6,567 bases of DNA from Planctomycetota bacterium (GTDB taxonomy: Bacteria; Planctomycetota; Planctomycetia; Pirellulales; S012-138): assembly GCA_026982835.1 (NCBI GenBank), contig JALSGI010000049.1, positions 1 through 6,567 on the forward strand, given 5' to 3'. The position numbers were made by a program, and so were the translations under genes. The notes beneath the pieces are model-generated. The model saw nothing but the letters and a program-made list of their open reading frames with translations, was not told the origin of the DNA and searched no databases. This document shows positions 1-4,629 of the stretch, one piece after another. Position 1 is the first letter of the stretch, and each line of letters begins with the position of its first letter.

Positions 1-317
1 AAGAGGTGGAGCTTTATCTGATGCACCAGCCCACCCGACTGCTGATGCAGCGCCTGCGCGCCCAAATGAAGCTCACGGAAGAAAACTGCCCGCTGGAAAT
101 GGAAGACTGCGGCAACACGGTCTCCTCCACCATCCCCATCCTCATCCAGCGACTGCGGCAGCGGGGGCGGTTGCAGCCGGGCATGCGCACCATGCTGGTG
201 GGCTTTGGCGTGGGGCTTTCTTGGGCCGCATGTACTTGGGTGGAAACCTGGGACGGCACCGGGCACTGCCTGGAGGCCCTCCAGCGCGCCACGCGGGCCG
301 GCGCGCCGCCCGGGTAA
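1..317 (+). CDS. Beta-ketoacyl-ACP synthase III-like protein (FabH family), 3' end only
   Basis: Only the C-terminal ~104 residues lie in the window. The frame is already open at base 3 and the gene starts upstream. KAS III enzymes condense an acyl-CoA with malonyl-ACP in the cytoplasm to begin a fatty-acyl chain, using a Cys-His-Asn triad. The His is visible in LMHQPTRLL (codon 24-26) and the Asn in GNTVSSTIP (codon 114-116); the Cys would be upstream. The ending GFGVGLSWAA is the family's usual glycine-rich C-terminal strand. About 25 residues then follow (from TWVETW to the TAA at 315-317), a little longer than the shortest FabH proteins. The next gene starts 64 bp downstream on the same strand, so co-transcription is likely. 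The family is clear. Whether this is housekeeping FabH or a specialised paralogue cannot be told from the fragment. Confidence 0.88.
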   Translation, partial: EVELYLMHQPTRLLMQRLRAQMKLTEENCPLEMEDCGNTVSSTIPILIQRLRQRGRLQPGMRTMLVGFGVGLSWAACTWVETWDGTGHCLEALQRATRAGAPPG

Positions 318-366
318 TGCCCCAAGCTCGAAGGAACGAGACACGTCCTCCTCCAGTGGCCGCCAC

Positions 367-379
367 AGGAAACGGAAGT
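367..379 (+). promoter_or_regulatory. Probable ribosome binding region of the membrane sulfatase-fold gene
   Basis: The purine-rich stretch aggaaacggaag ends a few bases before the ATG at 382. It supports that start over the in-frame ATG at 205, which would lie inside the preceding fabH-like gene and add 59 low-complexity residues unlike a membrane-protein N-terminus. Confidence 0.45.
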
Positions 380-381
380 CC

Positions 382-2304
382 ATGCTACGGCCATCGGCAC
401 AATCCAGCTCGCTGCCTGGCCCCGGCTCTGCAATCGCCGCCTGGGCCGTAACTTGCCTGGGGCTTGCCCTGGCGGCCAAGGCCGCGCTGTTGCCCTTTGC
501 CGTAAGCGATGCAGGCTCGCTTGTTCGCTGGGTGCTGCGGCTGGGGCTGGTGGTGGCCCAGGACTTCGGCTTCGTGCTGGCGGTGGCTCACCTGGCCTGG
601 CTTGTGCTGGCTGCGGCTTCCGGCCCGTGGTGGCAGCGACGCCTGCTGCTCCTGTGGCACGGCGTGTTTTACTGCTTGGGCGCGTACTTGCTGGCCGGGG
701 TGTGGATTTACCGCTGGGCCATGGTGCCACTGGAGCTGCGGCACCTGTGGCTTGCGGGGGGCTCGGGCGTGGTGTTTTCCTCGCTGGCAGCGGTAGCTTC
801 CTGGCCCCAGGTGATGCTTGCGCTGGCCGCACCTGCGGGAGGGTACTTCCTGGCCCGGACAGTGGTTCGCCAGGCGGCCCCCCGACCCTGGCCGCGCCGC
901 TACGTGCTGGCGGCGCTGGCCACGGCCGTGCTGGCCGCTTGGGTGAGCCAGCAGTACATCCGGCACAACTGGCGCGATCCCAACCGCTGGGAGCGGCGGA
1001 TCGCCCAGTCGGCCCCGTGGGTCATGCTGCGCTCCTGCCTGCAGGAGCTGGGCCGGGAAGACCTGCTGGGGCAGCTGCACGCTTCTTCTGACGAACCCCT
1101 GGGCGTGAAACTCCCCCCGCCGGTTCGCCGCGTGGAGCCCGACGTGCTGCCCATGACCCGCCCCCCGCGCAACGTGCTGGTGCTGGTGCTGGAATCAGTG
1201 GGTGCGGAGTACCTGGGCCTGTACGGCTCACCCTACCGAACCACCCCGCGCCTGGAGCGCCTGGCCGCCCAACACGGCGTGGTGTTCCGCCACTGCTACG
1301 TGACGGCTCCCAGCAGTTGCAAGAGCGTGTATTCGCTGCTAACGGGCCGGTATCCGCGTTGCGACTGGGGGCTGGTGCTACGCGATCAGCCCCGGCTGGC
1401 CGTGCCCACGCTGTTTGAGCTGCTGGCCCGCCGCGGCTATCGCACGCTGGCGGCCCACAGCGGCTACTGGTCCTGGAAGGGCCGGGACCGTTTCCTGCGT
1501 CACCACGGGGCACAGCAGCTCATCGACGCAGCCACGCTACAAGCCTCCCAGGTGAACTCCTGGGGCGTGGCGGACCGGCAAATGCTTCAGGCCGTGCTCC
1601 AGTGGATCGACCGCCAGCCCGGCAAGCCCTTTGTCGCCCTGGCCTACACGATCCAGACCCATCACCCCTACGTGGTGCTCTCCGAGCGGCCCCCGCGGTT
1701 TTCCTCCGGTGATCCGCTGCTTGAGCGTTACCTGCAAGCGGTATGGGAAGCCGACCGCCTGATCGCCTGGCTGGTGGAGGAGCTTCGCCGTCGCGGGCTG
1801 TGGGAGCAGACGCTGCTTGTGGTGACGGCCGACCACGGGGAGAGCTTCGGCCAGCACGCCCAGCGAATCCACAGCTTTGCCCTCTACGAGCCGGCGGTGC
1901 GCGTGCCGCTGGTGTTGCTCTACCCCGGCTGGTCCCGCCCCGGAGAGCAAGTGGAGCACGTAGTGCAACAGGTGGACTTGCTGCCCTCGCTTTTGCAGTG
2001 GCTGGGAGCGCCGCAGCCGCCGGACCTGGACGGCTGGCATCTGGGAGCCGCCGCCCCCGGGCGCGTGGTGCCGCTGGTGGCCACCGGCAACGGCATCCTC
2101 TTCGGCGCCCGGCAAGGCCCCTGGAAGTACCACTACCACCTGGAAAGCGGCCGCGAGGAGCTGTATCGCCTGGACCGCGACCCGGGCGAACGGGCCAATC
2201 TGGCCCGACAGCACCCCCGGCGGTGCGCAAAGCTACGGCGGGCCGCGGTGGAGCTGTTGCTTCGGCGTCATCGGGCCACGGTGGCCGGAGGCTTTCGGCG
2301 GTAG
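382..2304 (+). CDS. Membrane-anchored sulfatase-fold enzyme, LtaS/phosphoglycerol- or phosphoethanolamine-transferase-like
   Basis: This 640-residue protein has about five hydrophobic segments in its first 190 residues (roughly 17-40, 50-78, 86-110, 124-150, 174-190). A periplasm-facing alkaline phosphatase-superfamily domain (sulfatase fold, PF00884 type) follows. That layout and length match lipoteichoic acid synthase and OpgB-like transferases, which move head groups between lipids and glycans. Visible active-site elements are NVLVLVLESVGA (Glu271, metal ligand position), APSSCKSVYSLLTG (probable nucleophile Ser312, next to Cys313), THHPY (426-430), DHGESFG (Asp484, His485) and RIHSFALYEP (His497). 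The sulfatase signature C/S-x-P-x-R is absent: Lys and Val stand where Pro and Arg are needed. A formylglycine sulfatase is therefore unlikely. The ATG at 382 was chosen over an in-frame ATG at 205 that overlaps the previous gene. A polyprenyl-phosphate transporter gene begins 31 bp downstream. Substrate unknown; the fold is secure, and head-group transfer is inference. Confidence 0.85.
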   Translation: MLRPSAQSSSLPGPGSAIAAWAVTCLGLALAAKAALLPFAVSDAGSLVRWVLRLGLVVAQDFGFVLAVAHLAWLVLAAASGPWWQRRLLLLWHGVFYCLGAYLLAGVWIYRWAMVPLELRHLWLAGGSGVVFSSLAAVASWPQVMLALAAPAGGYFLARTVVRQAAPRPWPRRYVLAALATAVLAAWVSQQYIRHNWRDPNRWERRIAQSAPWVMLRSCLQELGREDLLGQLHASSDEPLGVKLPPPVRRVEPDVLPMTRPPRNVLVLVLESVGAEYLGLYGSPYRTTPRLERLAAQHGVVFRHCYVTAPSSCKSVYSLLTGRYPRCDWGLVLRDQPRLAVPTLFELLARRGYRTLAAHSGYWSWKGRDRFLRHHGAQQLIDAATLQASQVNSWGVADRQMLQAVLQWIDRQPGKPFVALAYTIQTHHPYVVLSERPPRFSSGDPLLERYLQAVWEADRLIAWLVEELRRRGLWEQTLLVVTADHGESFGQHAQRIHSFALYEPAVRVPLVLLYPGWSRPGEQVEHVVQQVDLLPSLLQWLGAPQPPDLDGWHLGAAAPGRVVPLVATGNGILFGARQGPWKYHYHLESGREELYRLDRDPGERANLARQHPRRCAKLRRAAVELLLRRHRATVAGGFRR

Positions 2305-2313
2305 ATTTCCCCC

Positions 2314-2327
2314 GAGGAGAGAAAGAG
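2314..2327 (+). promoter_or_regulatory. Purine-rich ribosome binding region of the DUF368 gene
   Basis: The run gaggagagaaagag lies in the 31-bp gap before the ATG at 2336. The AGGAG core is about 16 nt from the ATG, rather far, while the GAAAGAG part is 8 nt away. The short gap supports translation from a shared mRNA with the upstream gene. Confidence 0.4.
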
Positions 2328-2335
2328 CATCTACA

Positions 2336-3337
2336 ATGGAAGCGCCTGCACCGGTCGTTTCGCAACCCCCCACGCCTGCGGAAGAACAAACCTTGCCGCC
2401 CCAGAAGCCCGGCCCCGAGTGCCATCCGCTCCCCTGGCGCAGCGCCCTGCTGGTGGTGCTGCGCGGGATGCTCATGGGCGCCGCGGACGCCGTGCCGGGG
2501 GTCTCCGGCGGGACAATGGCCCTGGTCACCGGCATCTACCAGCGGCTCATCGTGGCCCTGAGCCGGTTCGACGCCCAACTGGTGCAGCACCTGCTCCGCC
2601 GGCGCTGGCGGCGGGCGTTTTACCACGTGGACGGCTGGTTCCTGGCCCTGTTGGGACTGGGGGTGGCCTTGGGCTGGGTGGGACTGGCTAAAACGATGCG
2701 CTACCTGATCCACCACCACCCTCTGCCCACCAAGGCGGCGTTTTTCGGCATGGTGGCCGCTTCCGGCGTAGTGGTGCTGCGGATGGTCCCCCGCTGGAGC
2801 GCCGCAGCCGGCGGGACGCTCGCCCTGGGGGCGCTTGCCGGCTACCTGGCCACCTCGCACTTGCAGGTGCCGCTGGAGCCGGGGCTGGGCTTTGTGTTTC
2901 TGGCCGGGGCGGTGGCCATCTGTGCCATGATCCTGCCCGGGATCAGCGGCATGTACCTGCTGGTGATCCTGGGCATGTACCGCCCAGTGGTGGAGACGGT
3001 GGACCGGCTCAGCTCAGCCCGGGCCGACGGAGGCGATCTGCTCTTTTTGCTGGCCTTTGCCACAGGAGCCGCCTTGGGGCTGCTTAGTTTTGTGAAGCTG
3101 CTGCGGTGGTTGATCCACCACCACAAGGGCCCCACGATGGCGGCGCTTTTGGGGCTGATGCTCGGCTCGCTGCATGGGCTATGGCCCTGGGGGAATGGCA
3201 CCGGCGGAACTTCGGCCGGGGTGGGCGTGCCGGTGGTCATCATGGCCGTTTCGTTCGCGGCGGTGTTCGGGCTGGAGCTTGCCGCCGGGGGGCGAACCCC
3301 CGGAGGGCGTGGGGGCCTGGCGAGCCGCGGGCGTTAG
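2336..3337 (+). CDS. popT: DUF368 family membrane protein, PopT-type polyprenyl-phosphate transporter
   Basis: This 333-residue polytopic membrane protein carries the DUF368 (PF04018) signature RGMLMGAADAVPGVSGGT at residues 43-60. Members have been reported to return undecaprenyl phosphate across the cytoplasmic membrane for reuse in envelope polymer synthesis. The family's internal duplication is visible: PGVSGG (54-59) is echoed by PGISGM (201-206), and LIHHHPLPTKAAFFGM (124-139) by LIHHHKGPTMAALLGL (259-274). The first ~33 residues are a Pro-rich hydrophilic leader, longer than many homologues. The last ~17 residues (GGRTPGGRGGLASRGR) are Gly/Arg-rich because the reading frame runs into intergenic repeat sequence. 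The TAG stop lies at the loop/right-arm edge of a hairpin repeat (3322-3344). The gene is third in an apparent unit with a fabH-like gene and an LtaS-like enzyme, fitting a shared envelope role. Family sure; the transport role is inferred from the family. Confidence 0.9.
   Translation: MEAPAPVVSQPPTPAEEQTLPPQKPGPECHPLPWRSALLVVLRGMLMGAADAVPGVSGGTMALVTGIYQRLIVALSRFDAQLVQHLLRRRWRRAFYHVDGWFLALLGLGVALGWVGLAKTMRYLIHHHPLPTKAAFFGMVAASGVVVLRMVPRWSAAAGGTLALGALAGYLATSHLQVPLEPGLGFVFLAGAVAICAMILPGISGMYLLVILGMYRPVVETVDRLSSARADGGDLLFLLAFATGAALGLLSFVKLLRWLIHHHKGPTMAALLGLMLGSLHGLWPWGNGTGGTSAGVGVPVVIMAVSFAAVFGLELAAGGRTPGGRGGLASRGR
3302..3320 (+). repeat. G-rich repeat prefix inside the 3' end of popT
   Basis: ggagggcgtgggggcctgg is nearly the same as ggaggcgtgggggcttgg at 6255-6272, and each leads into a GCGAGCCG hairpin. 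Here it is read as codons for the Gly/Arg-rich tail of PopT. Confidence 0.6.
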
Positions 3338-3344
3338 TCCGCGG
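3322..3344 (+). repeat. GAG-hairpin repeat copy 1, overlapping the popT stop codon
   Basis: GAG is followed by ccgcgggc, loop gtta and gtccgcgg: an 8-bp stem with one G-T wobble. The popT stop TAG (3335-3337) is made from the loop and the first base of the right arm. No T-run follows, so this is not a standard intrinsic terminator. Confidence 0.75.
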
Positions 3345-3354
3345 AGAAGCCCAA

Positions 3355-3377
3355 GAGCCCCCCGTGTTAGCGGGGGG
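3355..3377 (+). repeat. GAG-hairpin repeat copy 2
   Basis: GAG, ccccccgt, loop gtta, gcgggggg: an 8-bp stem with one wobble pair next to the loop. It starts 11 bp after copy 1 and leads a longer module running to about 3434. Confidence 0.75.
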
Positions 3378-3388
3378 AGATACGAAAT

Positions 3389-3434
3389 CGGCTTGCGGCT
3401 TGCGACTTGCGCCGTACGCCGGAGCTTCCGCTCC
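3389..3434 (+). repeat. 46-nt module tail, copy a
   Basis: This stretch begins cggcttgcg and ends ccggagcttccgctcc. It matches 6201-6246 at 38 of 46 positions without gaps. In both places it lies a few bases 3' of a GAG-hairpin, so hairpin and tail look like one unit. Its end forms a small hairpin (cggagc, ttcc, gctccg, 3420-3435). Confidence 0.65.
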
Positions 3435-3437
3435 GAT

Positions 3438-3454
3438 GCGAGAATAAACGCCGG
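3438..3454 (+). repeat. A-rich linker repeat gcgagaataaacgccgg
   Basis: It matches 6539-6555 at 15 of 17 positions. Function unknown; it may be the frayed start of another repeat unit. Confidence 0.45.
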
Positions 3455-3464
3455 TTCTTGCAAA

Positions 3465-3495
3465 CAGCGAGCCGCCGGCGCTAGCCGGCTCGCTG
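3465..3495. repeat. 31-bp palindrome containing GAG-hairpin repeat copy 3
   Basis: The outer arms cagcgagccg (3465-3474) and cggctcgctg (3486-3495) are perfect inverted repeats of 10 bp. A nested stem gccggc/gccggc with loop gcta (3474-3489) follows the family layout, but the outer GG of the right arm is replaced by TC. This lets the GAG prefix itself pair. The left flank gcaaacagcgagccg (3460-3474) recurs on the - strand at 3590-3576 with one mismatch. Confidence 0.7.
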
Positions 3496-3516
3496 TGATC
3501 TGTGATCTGTTTTCTT

Positions 3517-3541
3517 CCACTGGAGCGGAAGCTCCCAGTGG
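3517..3541. repeat. Imperfect hairpin at a module end
   Basis: Arms ccactggagc and gctcccagtgg pair around loop ggaa with one bulged C. This is the distal end of the minus-strand module 3522-3581. Confidence 0.55.
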
Positions 3542-3581
3542 CTACGGCCCTGCCGCCTCCGGGAGCTCGTGCTCCCGGCTC
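3522..3581 (-). repeat. 60-nt hairpin-plus-tail module (copy 4), sense to the ATP-grasp gene
   Basis: On the - strand it reads GAG, ccgggagc, loop acga, gctcccgg (hairpin 3581-3559), then a 37-nt tail with ggcggcagggccg and gcttccgc. It matches 6371-6430 (+ strand) at 51 of 60 positions. Four of the nine differences are two paired swaps in the stem (ggg/ccc against gcc/ggc). It starts 8 bases past the stop of the ATP-grasp gene, and its upstream flank begins with the last base of that stop codon. Confidence 0.75.
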
Positions 3582-3589
3582 ACTGTTTG

Positions 3590-4501
3590 CTATTCGCTGC
3601 TTGCCATTGGCCGCTGGCGGCTGGCCCCTTCGCTGCGGTGTTCCAGCAGCCAGAGCACCTCGGCGGCGATGTCCACCTGCAAGGCCCGAGCCAGGCTGCG
3701 CCAGCCGGGCACGGCGTTCAGCTCCAGCACCAACCACCGTCCTTGGGCGTCTTGTACCAGGTCCACCCCGGCTAGCGGAGCGCCGACCGCCTGGGCGGCC
3801 CTCCGGGCCAGCGAGAGTACCTCCGAGGGAGCTTGCGGCCAAGGCTCCACCCGGGCCCCGCGGGCGGCGTTGGTCCGCCAGTCGCCTGAGCCGAATCGCC
3901 GCACGCAGTAGCACCGCCGGCCCACCACCAGCACGCGCACATCCCAGCCCGGGTGCCGCAGGTACTCTTGCAGGTAGAACACCGCCCGGTGCTGCTCCAG
4001 CGTGCGCAGCAGGCGCCAGGCCACGGCCGGGTCTTCCAGCAGGGTGATCCCCCGCCCCTCGGAGCCGAAAAGCGGCTTGAGCACCAGCGGCAGACCCCAC
4101 TGTTGGATCACTTGCATGGCTTCCTCGGTGCGCTGGCAGATCGAGGTGCGAGGCACCGGCAGGGCGTGCCGCTGCAAAAGCAGCGTGCAGGCCGCCTTGT
4201 CGATGGCCAGCTCCAGCGCCCGCGGCGGGTTCACCACCACCGTGCCTCGGGCGGCCAGCTCGTGCAGCAGGTTCATGCGAAACACCACTTGCTCCAGCGA
4301 TCCCGGGGGCATGGAACGCACCAGCACCACCTCGTCCGGCTCGATGGCCTCCGTGCCGCTTGCCACGCGCAAGGGTCCGCCCTCGACTTGCGCCTGCAAG
4401 GCCGAAAACGGCAGGCAGCGCAAGGGGCATCGTCCCCGGGCCGCCCGGGCCAGGTCGCGGGCATACCAACTGCTCACTGAGCCCAATACTACCAACTTCA
4501 C
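3590..4501 (-). CDS. RimK-like ATP-grasp ligase (glutamate or amino-acid ligase type)
   Basis: This is a cytoplasmic carboxylate-amine ligase of the ATP-grasp fold; family members (RimK, LysX, MptN) add amino acids, often glutamate, to a protein or small-molecule carboxylate using ATP. Numbered from the GTG at 4501 (303 residues): the N-terminal domain opens VKLVVLGS; NPPRALELAIDK (91-102) precedes the grasp domain; the ATP loop is KPLFGSEGRG (142-151); QEY is at 178-180, GWDVRVLVVG at 185-194, WRTNAARGA at 208-216, GVDLV at 245-249 and the metal-binding ELNAVPGW at 260-267. The start is uncertain. The frame stays open to an ATG at 4643-4645, which would overlap lysS, with another ATG at 4571-4573. 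The extra residues do not look like the fold, and GGAG lies 11 nt before the GTG. The ELNAVPGWRSL ending recalls ATP-grasp proteins linked to tetrahydromethanopterin cofactors, but no such neighbour is present. Substrate unknown. Confidence 0.85.
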   Translation of the reverse strand: MKLVVLGSVSSWYARDLARAARGRCPLRCLPFSALQAQVEGGPLRVASGTEAIEPDEVVLVRSMPPGSLEQVVFRMNLLHELAARGTVVVNPPRALELAIDKAACTLLLQRHALPVPRTSICQRTEEAMQVIQQWGLPLVLKPLFGSEGRGITLLEDPAVAWRLLRTLEQHRAVFYLQEYLRHPGWDVRVLVVGRRCYCVRRFGSGDWRTNAARGARVEPWPQAPSEVLSLARRAAQAVGAPLAGVDLVQDAQGRWLVLELNAVPGWRSLARALQVDIAAEVLWLLEHRSEGASRQRPMASSE

Positions 4502-4629
4502 CGTGACTTGTTCTCCGCAAAAGGGGCCGGCTGCGGCGGTGCTCTTGGCCCGCAGCGGGGCTTTTGGTTTCATAAGGGGCGCGTTGCTTCGGCCCTTGTC
4601 CGAATCGCTGTTCCCCAGAGCATCCTGCC
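4502..4629. promoter_or_regulatory. Divergent spacer, likely promoters for the ATP-grasp gene and lysS
   Basis: The two genes point away from each other, so promoters for both should lie here. I could not find a convincing -35/-10 pair on either strand. A weak stem (gccc, then gggc, followed by tttt; about 4549-4566) sits on the lysS side. If the ATP-grasp protein uses an upstream start, much of this spacer is coding on the - strand. Confidence 0.3.

Larger units (their letters stand above)
3338..3589. other. Convergent intergenic spacer filled with hairpin repeats
   Basis: This 252-bp spacer lies between popT (+) and the ATP-grasp gene (-). It holds hairpin copies 2, 3 and 4, two longer composite modules, a 31-bp palindrome, a double tgatctg (3496-3509) and A-rich linkers. 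I see no gene. Because both flanking genes end here, the hairpins could act as transcript 3' ends on both strands; the sequence alone does not prove that. Confidence 0.7.

Noticed and set aside
294..312. Self-complementary G+C-rich stretch at the end of the fabH-like gene (cggg, inner cggcgcgccg, cccg)
   Set aside because: It lies inside the coding sequence, lacks a T-run and the GAG layout of the repeat family, and such stretches arise easily at this base composition.
205..381. Upstream in-frame ATG for the sulfatase-fold protein
   Set aside because: It would overlap the fabH-like gene by 113 bases and add a Pro/Ser/Arg-rich segment. The ATG at 382 has a purine-rich region before it and leads quickly into the first membrane segment.
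1520..2860. Long minus-strand open frame opposite the sulfatase-fold and DUF368 genes
   Set aside because: Its translation is low-complexity Pro/Arg/Gly/Ala typical of antisense in G+C-rich DNA, it crosses two well-supported genes, and no family is recognisable.
3496..3509. Tandem tgatctg pair
   Set aside because: Only two 7-nt units; too short to support a function, though it is noted as part of the spacer.
4549..4566. Possible intrinsic terminator or attenuator before lysS
   Set aside because: The stem is only about four pairs followed by four T's, with no leader peptide or T-box feature that I can see.
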